DNA of 44,676 nucleotides from Chroococcus sp. FPU101 (GCF_017312365.1 NZ_BLJI01000034.1:1-44676), one strand, 5' to 3'. Shown: positions 1-8,432, numbered from the stretch's first letter. Program-made: numbers and translations. The notes: generated by a model not told the origin, from the sequence alone.

Positions 1-85
1 ATCCATGACTTATTTTCCTCATTTATGAATCGGTGAATTTTGCTCGTGCCATAATGATCAGTAGACAAATTTAGAGGTATGTAAG

Positions 86-280
86 ATGAATCGAGAAATT
101 ATTTCATCTGATCCAAAAATTATGAACGGAATGCTAGTTTTTCACAGAACACGTGTACCTGTAGCAATTTTGATACAGCATCTAAGCGCCGAAGATTCTT
201 TAGAGACTTTTTTAGATGATTTTCCAAGTGTTACCAAAGAACAAGCGATTATTTTTTTAGAACAATTATATTTATGTTAG
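86..280 (+). CDS. DUF433 family protein, antitoxin-like
   Basis: A 64-residue protein of the DUF433 type, recognised from the opening block (isoleucine-rich start, then a Gly-Met-Leu-Val-Phe-x-x-Thr-Arg-Val-Pro-Val stretch at about 16-27) and the following acidic helix with a D-F-P-S turn. DUF433 proteins are small winged-helix-like proteins that usually precede a PIN-like DUF5615 toxin. Here no DUF5615 gene follows; the next genes are on the opposite strand and belong to a MazF system, so this looks like an orphan antitoxin. The C-terminus is slightly short and ends in Leu-Cys. The start is ATG with GAGG about 8 bases upstream. Family assignment is good; function is inferred from relatives. 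Confidence 0.7.
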   Translation: MNREIISSDPKIMNGMLVFHRTRVPVAILIQHLSAEDSLETFLDDFPSVTKEQAIIFLEQLYLC

Positions 281-306
281 TAAACAGAAATAACTAATTT
301 ATTCGT

Positions 307-675
307 CTATAAACCTAGAGTATGTCTTAATGCAACATCAATATCTGTTGTAGGTAATGAACCAATAACTTGATAAATTGCGGTTAGTGTAATAGTAGCT
401 AGATTATCAGACATGATGACGGAATCTGTTAACAAACCAGATTGTTGTCCTTCTGGAGAATTTAATAAAATAGTAACGCGACTTGGATGATTTGCTCGCT
501 TCAGTTGGCTGGTAATCATCGCAACAATTACTTGAGATAGACCTGTTTGTAGGTTATCTGCTTGAACGACCAAAGCGGGGCGTGTTTTAGCTGTAATAAA
601 ATTAGAATTTGGAAAAAGCACTAAAACAACATCATTTCTGTTACAAATTGTGTTTTGCTGCGTCATAGTTATCAT
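307..675 (-). CDS. MazF/PemK-type toxin (putative mRNA interferase)
   Basis: A 122-residue protein with the PemK/MazF fold signature: an early R-x-D-V-V-L-V strand, the K-T-R-P-A-L-V-V motif at about residues 31-38, a later S-V-I-M-S-D block and a C-terminal helix of the D-V-A-L-R-x-x-L type. Family members are sequence-specific endoribonucleases that cleave mRNA when the labile antitoxin is lost. It lies directly downstream of, and overlaps, the antitoxin gene at 641-892, the usual antitoxin-first order. Two in-frame ATGs (675 and 666) are possible starts and neither has a strong ribosome-binding site, so translation is probably coupled to the antitoxin. Function is inferred from the family. 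Confidence 0.82.
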   Translation of the reverse strand: MITMTQQNTICNRNDVVLVLFPNSNFITAKTRPALVVQADNLQTGLSQVIVAMITSQLKRANHPSRVTILLNSPEGQQSGLLTDSVIMSDNLATITLTAIYQVIGSLPTTDIDVALRHTLGL

Positions 676-892
676 ATATGCTCATTTCATCACTATTCCA
701 GTCATCTGCAAAAGTTGTCAAGCTGGTTTTTAATACTTCTGCTTCTGCTGGATTAATTTGATGAGAGGCTAGATCAATTTCATTAGATCTAATAAAAGTT
801 ACAATAACTTTAGTACCCTCAAGCACATCATTAGGCTGTTCTGCCAATTCTATTCGACCGTTTTTATAAATACCTTCAATACTAGTTAGCAT
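641..892 (-). CDS. Antitoxin of the MazF-type pair (DUF104-like)
   Basis: An 83-residue protein. The N-terminal 35 residues (an I-x-G-I-Y-x-N-G-R-I-E-L block, then L-E-G-T-K-V-I-V-T-F) match the short beta-hairpin found in AF2212-like/DUF104 antitoxins and many cyanobacterial TA antitoxins. The C-terminal half is acidic and probably wraps the toxin. Its 3' end overlaps the toxin gene by 26-35 bases depending on toxin start, a typical coupled arrangement. Such proteins neutralise the toxin and often repress their own promoter, but no operator is obvious here. Assignment rests on the N-terminal pattern and on gene order. Confidence 0.72.
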   Translation of the reverse strand: MLTSIEGIYKNGRIELAEQPNDVLEGTKVIVTFIRSNEIDLASHQINPAEAEVLKTSLTTFADDWNSDEMSIYDNYDAAKHNL

Positions 893-928
893 TTTTTTCT
901 CATAAATAAGGAGCGAATTTAATTTAAA

Positions 929-1125
929 TTATAACTCAGCTACTAAGATGTAATGCTCATTTATTTTTTCTAATTTTAAAGCCCAACTCGTACCTTCCTC
1001 CCAAAAAAATAATTAGCTTGTTTTCCGTTAAGTCTTTCTTTCTTAGGAATGTATGGCTCAGTCAAAAGATTTAATATTTGTTTTTTGAGTTCTTTATAAT
1101 TTTGATGTTTATTATTGGTTAACAA
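929..1125 (-). pseudogene. Frameshifted small ORF downstream of the PLD-like gene
   Basis: Reading leftwards from a TTG that overlaps the stop of the PLD-like gene, an open frame of about 40 codons (Y-K-E-L-K-K-Q-I-L-N-L-L-T-E-P-Y...) runs to a tract of seven A on the plus strand (1003-1009). In frame zero it stops eight codons later. Moving to the -1 frame at this tract continues it as W-E-E-G-T-S-W-A-L-K-L-E-K-I-N-E-H-Y-I-L-V-A-E-L to a stop at 929-931. The fused product has normal, non-repetitive composition. The simplest reading is a one-base loss in a homopolymer (real decay or sequencing error); -1 slippage at the T7 run would give the same product. I do not recognise the family. Confidence 0.45.
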
Positions 1126-2324
1126 GTAATTACATTATTTGTTAAATATGTGTTCAGTTTACTATAATAATAAAAAACTCGTGGCTCATTATCTTGCTCG
1201 TTAATTGTTTGAACCCAGCAAGTAGTATTCGATTCTATATCATTCAAGAGTTGGTTTAGTTGCTCTTCTGTAGAGTAAAGTTCTAAACTCAGATTTTTTA
1301 ATTTGTATGGAGAAAAATAAAAATTAGATTCAAATGTTATTGATAGCTCATTCATCAAAAACACTGCTTTATATGAGTCGGCAAAAACAAAATTTGTTAG
1401 CTCTAATAATATTTTTATATTAGCACTGTCTTTACTTTTAGGTATTAAGTTTGTAGTTTCTGCTATAGTAAGATTTATCTTAACATTATCTATTGTTATT
1501 TCTCGTGGTGGAGGTGGTTCATCAAAAGTATAAGTGATACGTGTACCAGCCAGACGAACCCAAGCAAACGAATAAATTTCTAAATCAGAACTTTGCTTTA
1601 CACATAAATATCTTTTATATTTTCCTTGATATATTTTCTCAAGATCAACTTCTTCATTTTCAAAATTCCATTTAGATAAAGTTGTTATTTTATCAATTAT
1701 TAAAGAATATCTATTGCTCTCAAATTTAACTGTTCCATAAACAACTTCACTGGCTTTACGTTGTGGAGCTTCTGGAACATCGTTATCATTATCTATAGGC
1801 TCAAGCTCTATAAGCTCAGGTGGATTCTCTATATCTATTACTCTTTGTTTTGATAATTGCTCTTCAAATTCTTTAATTCTCTCAAAAGTAATTAATTTTC
1901 TATTTATTAACCATTCACCAGCTAAATCCTTAATCCAAGAAATATCATCTTTATCAGTAGAAACCATATTCGCTTCTAAATTATACTGTCCTTGAGTGGT
2001 TAAATTCTGACTACCGATACTGACAAAGCGATCTGGAATAATAATTAGTTTAGCGTGTAATTTAGAAAGCTCATAGATTTGAAATCCCAAATCTAAAAGT
2101 GTTTTAAGTGTTTTTATACTAGAACTACCTTGATTAAATAAATCAAAATCAAATCTTGTATAAATTTCACTATTTTCTTTATCTTTTATAAGCGTTAATA
2201 CTTCTAAAGCAAGATTAGTTAAATAAGGTGAAAATACAATAACTCTACCAGAAGCTTGTTTTAGTTCTCGCTTCCATCGCTCTACAATATTGGCATCACC
2301 GCTAAAATAGTATTCTACAGTCAT
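1119..2324 (-). CDS. Phospholipase D-like protein with one HKD motif
   Basis: A 401-residue protein. Residues 1-140 form a PLD-superfamily domain: an I-V-F-S-P-Y-L strand near 30, then the HKD motif H90-x-K92 followed by G-S-Q-N near 104-107. Members with one HKD act as dimers and include nucleases of restriction and phage-defence systems as well as phosphodiesterases. The remaining 250 residues contain an acidic linker (about 160-190) and a beta-rich domain I do not recognise. There is no signal peptide. The gene sits alone among toxin-antitoxin and Uma2 genes and is followed by a frameshifted small ORF that overlaps its stop, possibly a former partner. A defence nuclease is plausible but not shown. 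Confidence 0.68.
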   Translation of the reverse strand: MTVEYYFSGDANIVERWKRELKQASGRVIVFSPYLTNLALEVLTLIKDKENSEIYTRFDFDLFNQGSSSIKTLKTLLDLGFQIYELSKLHAKLIIIPDRFVSIGSQNLTTQGQYNLEANMVSTDKDDISWIKDLAGEWLINRKLITFERIKEFEEQLSKQRVIDIENPPELIELEPIDNDNDVPEAPQRKASEVVYGTVKFESNRYSLIIDKITTLSKWNFENEEVDLEKIYQGKYKRYLCVKQSSDLEIYSFAWVRLAGTRITYTFDEPPPPREITIDNVKINLTIAETTNLIPKSKDSANIKILLELTNFVFADSYKAVFLMNELSITFESNFYFSPYKLKNLSLELYSTEEQLNQLLNDIESNTTCWVQTINEQDNEPRVFYYYSKLNTYLTNNVITC

Positions 2325-2507
2325 ATTTTACTAATAAGTATGTCCGTTGCTCTTGCTATATCGTTTAAAATGCCCAATTACCCGTTATTAATTCACATAT
2401 TGCCTATAATTCTTAGCTTTTCTTAACAAAACAGAGTTATACTAGATATTGTGGCTAGTTATTTTTTATAATAGTCAATTAAAGTTAAAAAAATCTCGTA
2501 TTTTTTG

Positions 2508-3152
2508 ATGTCGATAACGATTCCTATCCTTAAACAGATCAGCAAAATTCAACTTTCACCAGGTAGTTTAGTCACTATTCCTGATGTGACTTGGCTAGAA
2601 TTTGAATCAATCTTAGAAGAATTGGGAGATAACAGAACTTCACGCATTGCTTACAGTAATCGTAATTTAGAAATTATGGTTCCTTTACCAGAACATGAAA
2701 TACCAAGAGATTTACTATCTGATATTGTCAAAATATTACTAAAATTTGTTAAAAAACGTTATCAACCTTTTGGGTCAACAACTTTTAAAAAGGAAGGAAT
2801 AGCGGGTGTAGAACCTGATGCGTGTTTTTATATTCAAAATTATCAAAGAATGATTGGCCGTAAAAGGTTACAATCTGATGACCCACCACCAGATTTAGCA
2901 ATTGAGACTGATGTTACTTCAAACACAATTGAGGCTTATCAAGCGATACAAGTTCCTGAATTATGGATTTATGATAGTGGTAAGTTAACGATTTTTGTAT
3001 TAACAGAGAATGGTTATATAAATTCTGAGATTAGTTCTATTTTTCCAAATATACCTCTTTTAGAGATTATTCCTCAAACCATTGAAAAAAGCTGGCAGGT
3101 TGGAAGTTTACAAGCATTAGAAGAGTTTGAAAGACTTCTCACAACATTTTAA
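2508..3152 (+). CDS. Uma2 family (DUF820) endonuclease-like protein
   Basis: A protein of about 214 residues from the ATG at 2508; a TTG one codon earlier is also possible. It has the Uma2/DUF820 layout: an N-terminal W-L-E-F-E-S-I-L-E-E block, then the PD-(D/E)xK-like core with V-E-P-D-A-C-F (about 103-109), P-D-L-A-I-E-T-D-V-T-S (about 130-140), and the Y-x-x-I-x-V-P-E-L-W-I-Y strand. The Asp, Glu and downstream polar residues of the nuclease fold are present. Uma2 proteins are highly multiplied in cyanobacteria and their biological role is unsettled. A second member lies at 11585-12196. The gene stands alone. Confidence 0.85.
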   Translation: MSITIPILKQISKIQLSPGSLVTIPDVTWLEFESILEELGDNRTSRIAYSNRNLEIMVPLPEHEIPRDLLSDIVKILLKFVKKRYQPFGSTTFKKEGIAGVEPDACFYIQNYQRMIGRKRLQSDDPPPDLAIETDVTSNTIEAYQAIQVPELWIYDSGKLTIFVLTENGYINSEISSIFPNIPLLEIIPQTIEKSWQVGSLQALEEFERLLTTF

Positions 3153-3304
3153 TTTGACTAAAATTTTATACATCTTAAGTACAAATATATTAGATAAGCA
3201 ATCTACAAATTTAATTAACTGGTTATGCTTGTCGGCAAACAAAATCATCGTCTTGACTAAGACTAAATTATTCGTTTAACGCTCGGAAAATGTTAGACTA
3301 CAGC

Positions 3305-3332
3305 AATTGTTACAACGTTAACAATAACAATT
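3305..3332. promoter_or_regulatory. Inverted repeat upstream of the AAA+ gene
   Basis: Arms AATTGTTA and TAACAATT, perfect over 8 bases and separated by 12 bases, end 36 bases before the ATG at 3369. Symmetry and position fit a transcription-factor operator or a 5' leader hairpin. No regulator can be assigned. Confidence 0.35.
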
Positions 3333-3368
3333 TGGGAGACTATAAGAGTAACAAGTACGGTTATTATT

Positions 3369-4322
3369 ATGCGTGATTACGAAAAGGAATGGCTAGATAA
3401 ACAGGTTGAACTACTCAGACTAAAGATGTTACTCGATGAGAAAAAGAAAAAAGAACAATCTCAAAACCCAGTAACCTCACCTCCGCAAAGTGTACAAAAT
3501 AAACCTGAAACCCTTAATGATGTTCTACAAAAGCTAAATAACCTCATTGGAATGGAGAATATCAAAGAAGAGGTTAATACTTTAGTTAATTTTCTCAAAA
3601 TTCAAAAACTTAGACAAGACAAAGGTTTAACCGCTATTCCTCTAACCCTGCATTCGGTGTTCTGTGGTTCCCCTGGGACGGGTAAAACGACGGTTGCTAG
3701 ATTAATGGGACAAATTTATAAACAGATTGGTATTTTGTCTAAAGGGCATCTCGTAGAAACCGATCGCTCTGGCATGGTTGCGGGTTATATTGGACATACG
3801 GCGCAACAGGTCGATAAACTGGTTCAATCTGCTTTAGATGGGGTTTTATTCATTGATGAAGCATATACATTAGAACCCGAAGACGCTTCAGGTAATGATT
3901 TTGGACAAGAAGCAATAGATACTTTACTCAAACGGATGGAAGATTACCGCGATCGCTTAGTGGTGATTGTAGCAGGTTATACGGGAGAAATGGAACGGTT
4001 TGTTGATTCTAATCCTGGATTAAAATCTAGATTTTCTCGTCATTTTTATTTTGAAGACTACGAACCACAAGAATTAATCGCTATGTTTGAGCAGCAATGT
4101 CAGAAATATGGCTTTCAATTAGATCCTGCGGCCCGCACCATCTTACTTGACAAATTCACCGAGTTATACTCTATTCGAGATGACAGCTTTGGCAATGGCA
4201 GATTAGTTAGAAATATTTTTGAGAGAACCGTTTCACAACAAGCCAATCGCTTAGTCAAAATCACTAATCTTAGTGTGGAAATGATGAGGATGCTACTTGC
4301 AGAAGATATAGATTTTGAATAG
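3369..4322 (+). CDS. CbbX/SpoVK-like AAA+ ATPase
   Basis: A 317-residue soluble ATPase. Residues 1-50 are a charged, coiled-coil-like leader with a Lys-rich stretch and a Pro/Ser/Gln linker. The AAA+ core follows: L-I-G-M-E-N-I-K-E-E at about 59-68, Walker A G-S-P-G-T-G-K-T at 100-107, pore-loop region around 137-143 (A-G-Y-I-G-H-T), Walker B V-L-F-I-D-E-A at 159-165, and the arginine-finger region L-K-S-R-F-S-R. This is the CbbX/EccA/SpoVK clade, whose members remodel protein complexes; CbbX activates red-type RuBisCO. No red-type rbc genes are nearby and cyanobacterial RuBisCO is green type, so the substrate is unknown. The gene converges on the membrane-protein gene 8 bases downstream. Confidence 0.85.
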   Translation: MRDYEKEWLDKQVELLRLKMLLDEKKKKEQSQNPVTSPPQSVQNKPETLNDVLQKLNNLIGMENIKEEVNTLVNFLKIQKLRQDKGLTAIPLTLHSVFCGSPGTGKTTVARLMGQIYKQIGILSKGHLVETDRSGMVAGYIGHTAQQVDKLVQSALDGVLFIDEAYTLEPEDASGNDFGQEAIDTLLKRMEDYRDRLVVIVAGYTGEMERFVDSNPGLKSRFSRHFYFEDYEPQELIAMFEQQCQKYGFQLDPAARTILLDKFTELYSIRDDSFGNGRLVRNIFERTVSQQANRLVKITNLSVEMMRMLLAEDIDFE

Positions 4323-4330
4323 AAACAAAA

Positions 4331-4789
4331 CTAACCATTAGAATTATTGTCCCTAACATTAGCTCCTCGATACTTTAGATTAGAAGGTGTATTAGCGGGT
4401 TGCGAGGGAGTTTCTACCATCAAAACACCACGATATTTTCTGACTTTCCGTTTATCGGTTACTTCCTTTGGAGACACAGCAATAGATGAAGGGACAACTT
4501 CTGCGGGTTTTTGTCCTTTCATCATGTTCACTTTCGTTTGTACCGTAGCCTGAAACTGTTGTACTTCTAAAGTATTTTCTGTATCTTGCTGTTTCCAAAA
4601 ATAAGCAATGGTTGATAAACCAAGAATCAAGAGTAAGAACTGAACTTGCCAAGGAGCGAGTATTAGACTAGCGAGTAAGCTAACACCTGCGACAACAGCC
4701 GTGACATAAGCTAATTCATCTTGTGATTTACGGCAAATATAGAACGAAATTAAGCCAGTGAGTAAGGGAGCTAAGAATAAAAGACGCAT
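4331..4789 (-). CDS. Small membrane protein with DUF4278-like C-terminal motifs
   Basis: A 152-residue protein. Residues 1-65 contain two to three hydrophobic segments (L-L-F-L-A-P-L-L-T-G-L-I; an Ala/Val/Leu segment around 28-45; F-L-L-L-I-L-G-L around 50-60). The rest is a polar tail with K-Y-R-G repeated twice (about 118-121 and 138-141); this motif recalls the cyanobacterial DUF4278 module, whose function is unknown. It is probably an inner or thylakoid membrane protein with a cytoplasmic tail. It is monocistronic and convergent with the AAA+ gene. Membrane topology is read from hydrophobicity; the DUF4278 link is suggestive only. Confidence 0.62.
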   Translation of the reverse strand: MRLLFLAPLLTGLISFYICRKSQDELAYVTAVVAGVSLLASLILAPWQVQFLLLILGLSTIAYFWKQQDTENTLEVQQFQATVQTKVNMMKGQKPAEVVPSSIAVSPKEVTDKRKVRKYRGVLMVETPSQPANTPSNLKYRGANVRDNNSNG

Positions 4790-4900
4790 GGGTATAGTTC
4801 TCCAACCTATAGATCCTTATCTGTATATACTATGACTTTTTTCCTAAGTTTGCTTGTTTGAATACAATTTAAGCCTGTTCGGTTAGTTATCTTTCAAGTT

Positions 4901-4910
4901 CGGTTAACCG
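4901..4910. promoter_or_regulatory. Palindrome CGGTTAACCG upstream of hspA
   Basis: A perfect 10-base palindrome about 140 bases before the hspA start, preceded 22 bases upstream by a half-site-like CGGTTAG. It may be an operator for hspA or for the divergent gene at 4331-4789. It is not the CIRCE element, which has TTAGCACTC arms. Confidence 0.3.
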
Positions 4911-5049
4911 ACCTTATTGAATTCAAAGATAAATAGGGTTATTTCTACATAGTTTTTCGCTATAACCGTATTCACTGACTTTTTTATTTTAATTAATATG
5001 TAAATAAGCAATAAATACAGCACGTAGATTAAGTTAGGAGAAAAACAAA

Positions 5050-5490
5050 ATGGCTTTAGTACGTTACTCCCCTTTCCGTGAGATGGAAACCCTACAACGC
5101 CAAATGAATCGTCTATTTAACGACTTAGTTCCTTCTACTGAATTCAACGGTGAACAATTTGTCCACGCACCTGCTGTAGAAATTTCTGAAAACGATGAAG
5201 CAATTCACGTTAAATTAGAAGTTCCTGGCATGGAAGCAAAAGACTTAGATATCCAAGTCACCAAAGAAGCTGTTTATGTCAGTGGAGAACGTCGTCAAGA
5301 AAACACCACAGAAGATAATGGTGTCAAACGCACTGAATTCCGTTATGGTAAATTCCAACGTGTGATTCCTCTCTCAACCAAAATTGAAAACACTGATGTT
5401 AAAGCAGACTACAAAGATGGCATTCTGACTTTAACTCTACCCAAAGCTGAAGAAGAAAAAAATAAAATCGTTAAAGTCAATATCGGCTAA
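5050..5490 (+). CDS. hspA: Small heat-shock protein Hsp20
   Basis: A 146-residue small heat-shock protein, the usual length of cyanobacterial HspA/Hsp17. The N-terminal arm (residues 1-40) has the R-Y-S-P-F-R-E-M opening. The alpha-crystallin domain spans about 40-138, with the I-H-V-K-L-E-V-P-G-M strand pair and the G-I-L-T-L-T-L-P-K signature. The C-terminal I-V-K-V is the I-x-I/V-type oligomerisation motif. It binds unfolding proteins as an ATP-independent holdase and in cyanobacteria also stabilises thylakoid membranes and phycobilisomes. The ATG follows TTAGGAG with an A-rich spacer. A strong hairpin terminator ends the unit, so it is monocistronic. The synonym hsp17 is also used. Confidence 0.95.
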   Translation: MALVRYSPFREMETLQRQMNRLFNDLVPSTEFNGEQFVHAPAVEISENDEAIHVKLEVPGMEAKDLDIQVTKEAVYVSGERRQENTTEDNGVKRTEFRYGKFQRVIPLSTKIENTDVKADYKDGILTLTLPKAEEEKNKIVKVNIG

Positions 5491-5522
5491 TTGATTTTAT
5501 TCTGTAGTAGTTAGATAAGTTT

Positions 5523-5556
5523 AACCCCAAGGGATGAAAGAGTCTCTTGGGGTTTT
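5523..5556 (+). terminator. Rho-independent terminator of hspA
   Basis: Arms AACCCCAAG (5523-5531) and CTTGGGGTT (5546-5554) pair perfectly over 9 bases around a 14-base loop and are followed by a T run. It lies 33 bases after the hspA stop. Confidence 0.85.
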
Positions 5557-5634
5557 CCAATTTAACCTCATTCCTAAACCCACTAACTGCATTTTTATAG
5601 TTCCCTCTCTTTTTATGAGAGGGTTAGGGTGAGG

Positions 5635-6357
5635 TTATTTTAAATCAAACAAAAATCCGTGAATATATTCTTCTGTCCATTCCGAACCATACAAACGAGT
5701 AAACATCCCTCTGGCGGGATCTTTTTCGGCGCGGTATCCAATATAACGTAGATGGGCTTCTCTAATCTCAGCTAGTTTTTCTTCATCGGTTACGGGTTCG
5801 GCTTGTTCGACAAACTTGAGATAAGCTTGTAGATATTCTTTAAACACATTAAAGACTTTTGTTTCGACGAGTTCGGTTTCTTGGGGACGAGTCCATAAAA
5901 AAGCGGGTGAAAAGAACTGTTTAGCCTCATCAGGAAAATCACCACCCCAGGGTAAAACCTCTTGATAGGATTGAAAAATCGGTAAAACGGGATCAGAATA
6001 TTTTTTTTGATATTCCGCATTATGGAACAACGGCTGCATATCTAGGGCGATTAAATGCCCTCCTGGGAGCGTGACTAAATCACCTCCAAAAAAGGGTAAA
6101 TCGTAATTTAACCGAGGAAAAATGACAAAATTCAGCACTTGTAGCGTATTTCCACCTTGGACGTGTGCCGCTCGAATTTGTCGCAGTTTTGGCGATTGAA
6201 AACCATAGCTAGTGGTGGTGACGGTTTCTTGTCTTTTTCCTTTTCCTGTAAGATTTTCTTTGTATTCAAACCCTGAAGGGATGGGATAGGGAGATAAATC
6301 TAATCGTTCTTGTAACAATGCGATCGCATAATCTAAAAAAGGTTGATATAACGTCAT
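5635..6357 (-). CDS. pebB: Phycoerythrobilin:ferredoxin oxidoreductase
   Basis: A 240-residue ferredoxin-dependent bilin reductase. The pattern is that of PebB rather than PcyA or Peb[13 protein letters not shown], then [10 protein letters not shown], then [25 protein letters not shown], and near the C-terminus D-P-A-R-G-M-F with an [11 protein letters not shown] ending. PebB reduces 15,16-dihydrobiliverdin to phycoerythrobilin in the cytoplasm, taking electrons from ferredoxin and normally receiving its substrate from PebA. pebA is usually adjacent but is absent from this window. Both flanking neighbours are unrelated (hspA, icd). The strain probably makes phycoerythrin or another PEB-bearing protein. 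Confidence 0.9.
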   Translation of the reverse strand: MTLYQPFLDYAIALLQERLDLSPYPIPSGFEYKENLTGKGKRQETVTTTSYGFQSPKLRQIRAAHVQGGNTLQVLNFVIFPRLNYDLPFFGGDLVTLPGGHLIALDMQPLFHNAEYQKKYSDPVLPIFQSYQEVLPWGGDFPDEAKQFFSPAFLWTRPQETELVETKVFNVFKEYLQAYLKFVEQAEPVTDEEKLAEIREAHLRYIGYRAEKDPARGMFTRLYGSEWTEEYIHGFLFDLK

Positions 6358-6532
6358 TATTCGTATTGGAGTGAGCCTTCATCCATGAGCATAAAAAACT
6401 CAAATAGCGATCGTCTCATTTTTCGACAACATCTTAATATTTTGTAAACTCATGGTTTTGGTAGTAAAATTAGCTTTCTTCTGTGAGATAAAACCTATCA
6501 TTTATGAAGACATCGAGTATTAATTTAAGCTT

Positions 6533-7957
6533 ATGTACGAAAAACTAACACCCCCGACAACAGGATCAAAGATTACATTCTCTGAAGGTAAACCGATTGT
6601 TCCTCATGATCCTATTATTCCCTTTATTCGGGGCGATGGAACAGGGGTCGATATTTGGCCTGCTACTGAAAAAGTAATTGATGCTGCGGTCGAAAAAGCA
6701 TATGGGGGAGAACGCAAAATCAACTGGTTTAAAATTTATGCGGGTGATGAAGCTTGTGAAGTTTACGGAACCTATCAATACTTACCCGAAGATACCCTGA
6801 CTGCAATTAAAGAATATGGAGTTGCTATCAAAGGTCCTTTAACTACTCCTATCGGTGGGGGTATTCGTTCGCTTAACGTTGCTTTACGACAGATTTTTGA
6901 TTTATATGCTTGTGTTCGTCCCTGTCGTTATTACGCTGGAACACCATCCCCTCACAAAACCCCAGAAAAACTAGATGTGATTGTTTATCGGGAGAATACC
7001 GAAGACATTTACTTGGGAATTGAATGGAAACAAGGAACAGAAATCGCTGATAAATTAATTCATTATTTGAATACTGATTTAATTCCCGCAACACCCGAAC
7101 ACAAAAATAAACAAATTCCGCTAGATTCAGGAATAGGCATCAAACCCATTAGTAAAAAAGGATCACAGCGTCTTGTCCGTCGCGCAATGGAACAGGCGTT
7201 AAGATTACCTAAAAATAAACAAATGGTCACCCTTGTTCATAAAGGAAATATTATGAAATATACTGAGGGTGCTTTCCGTGATTGGGGTTATGAGTTAGCC
7301 ACGAGTGAATTTAGAGATGTCTGCGTCACTGAACAAGAATCTTGGATTTTGGATAATAAAGATCGTAATCCAGATTTAAGTATCGAAGACAACGCCCGCA
7401 TGATAGAACCAGGATACGATGCACTAACCGCAGAAAAAAAAGAAAAAATCTGTTTAGAAGTACAAAAGGTTCTCGATGCCATTGGAGAAACGCACGGGAA
7501 GGGTCAATGGAAAGATAAAATTATGGTCAATGACCGAATTGCTGATAGTATCTTTCAACAAATCCAAACTCGTCCCGATGAGTATTCAATTCTTGCGACG
7601 ATGAACCTAAACGGGGATTATCTCTCGGATGCTGCTGCGGCTATTGTTGGTGGTTTAGGCATGGGGCCTGGTGCTAATATTGGCGATAGTTGTGCAATTT
7701 TTGAAGCCACACACGGTACAGCCCCGAAACACGCGGGTTTAGACCGTATTAATCCAGGTTCAGTTATTTTATCGGGTGTGATGATGTTAGAGTACATGGG
7801 ATGGCAAGAAGCAGCAGATTTGATTAAAAAAGGGATTAGTACCGCGATCGCCAATCGTGAAGTAACATATGATTTAGCGCGTTTAATGGAACCTCCTGTC
7901 GAAAAACCATTCAAATGTTCTGAGTTTGCTCAAGCGATTATTAATCATTTCGATTAA
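6533..7957 (+). CDS. icd: NADP-dependent isocitrate dehydrogenase
   Basis: A 474-residue enzyme that oxidatively decarboxylates isocitrate to 2-oxoglutarate, the main carbon skeleton for ammonium assimilation and the nitrogen-status signal in cyanobacteria. Visible signatures are [11 protein letters not shown] near the N-terminus, the substrate loop [13 protein letters not shown], the Y-R-E-N-T-E-D-I-Y motif, the dimer-site region V-H-K-G-N-I-M-K-Y, and the C-terminal nucleotide-binding stretch [11 protein letters not shown]. Length is typical of cyanobacterial Icd. Cyanobacterial icd genes are often NtcA-activated, but I found no GTAN8TAC in the 175 bases upstream. It ends in a palindromic terminator-like repeat. 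Confidence 0.97.
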   Translation: MYEKLTPPTTGSKITFSEGKPIVPHDPIIPFIRGDGTGVDIWPATEKVIDAAVEKAYGGERKINWFKIYAGDEACEVYGTYQYLPEDTLTAIKEYGVAIKGPLTTPIGGGIRSLNVALRQIFDLYACVRPCRYYAGTPSPHKTPEKLDVIVYRENTEDIYLGIEWKQGTEIADKLIHYLNTDLIPATPEHKNKQIPLDSGIGIKPISKKGSQRLVRRAMEQALRLPKNKQMVTLVHKGNIMKYTEGAFRDWGYELATSEFRDVCVTEQESWILDNKDRNPDLSIEDNARMIEPGYDALTAEKKEKICLEVQKVLDAIGETHGKGQWKDKIMVNDRIADSIFQQIQTRPDEYSILATMNLNGDYLSDAAAAIVGGLGMGPGANIGDSCAIFEATHGTAPKHAGLDRINPGSVILSGVMMLEYMGWQEAADLIKKGISTAIANREVTYDLARLMEPPVEKPFKCSEFAQAIINHFD

Positions 7958-7981
7958 TTAATTCGTCTCATTGACATAATT

Positions 7982-8009
7982 GTAGGGGTTTGGTCTTCAA
8001 ACCCTTTTT
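7982..8009 (+). repeat. Dispersed palindromic repeat, copy 1; likely icd terminator
   Basis: GTAG, then arms GGGTTTG (7986-7992) and CAAACCC (7998-8004) around a 5-base loop, followed by five T. It can act as the icd terminator. The same palindrome family recurs at 35570-35592, 37531-37553 and 40612-40634. Confidence 0.75.
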
Positions 8010-8059
8010 CTATAGAATTTAGATAAGATCTGAATCAGCATTTATTTAGATGTATTCTT

Positions 8060-8379
8060 ATGGTAGCTTTCCATACCCTCTACGAAACTGACTTTAACCT
8101 ATGGCTAGAGGAAACCGCTAATTTACTAAGGGAAGGTAAGTTTAGTTTAATCAATTAGACATCGAAAATCTGCTAGAAGAAATTGAAGGTATGAGCCGTA
8201 GTGAAAAAGAGGGGTTAGAAAGTAATCTGATTCGAGTTTTGCAACATCTTTTAAAATGGCACTATCAACCTGAGAGACGTTCTGCTAGTTGGAGTTATAT
8301 GATTTATGAACATTCTCGGCGAATTAATAAAGCCTTTAAAAATAGTCCAAGTTTAAAACGTTTAGCAAAAGTTGGTTAA
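8060..8379 (+). pseudogene. Broken DUF29 gene
   Basis: Two halves of a DUF29 protein lie in different frames. The first (ATG 8060) reads L-Y-E-T-D-F-N-L-W-L-E-E-T-A-N-L-L-R-E-G-K-F and then stops at 8156-8158. The second frame picks up at about 8152 with Q-L-D-I-E-N-L-L-E-E-I-E-G-M-S-R-S-E-K, continues through H-L-L-K-W-H-Y-Q-P-E, and ends early after S-P-S-L-K-R-L. A single-base change near 8150 and loss of the usual C-terminal 40 residues both indicate decay. An intact relative lies at 22126-22593. DUF29 proteins are abundant in cyanobacteria and have no established role. Confidence 0.82.
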
Positions 8380-8402
8380 AACCGACTTAAGGTAAAGATT
8401 CT

Positions 8403-8424
8403 AATCCGTTTTAACGGATTTTAG
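8403..8424. terminator. Hairpin between the DUF29 relic and the histidine kinase
   Basis: Arms AATCCGTT (8403-8410) and AACGGATT (8413-8420) are perfect around a 2-base centre and followed by TT. It lies in a convergent gap and could serve either strand. Confidence 0.6.
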
Positions 8425-8432
8425 CTTTGAGA

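Noticed and set aside
4981-5049. RNA thermometer in the hspA leader, as known for Synechocystis hsp17
   Set aside because: I could not find a segment complementary to the AGGAG site in the short leader.
6358-6532. Possible NtcA box for icd
   Set aside because: Several GTA triplets are present but none has TAC at the correct 8-base spacing.
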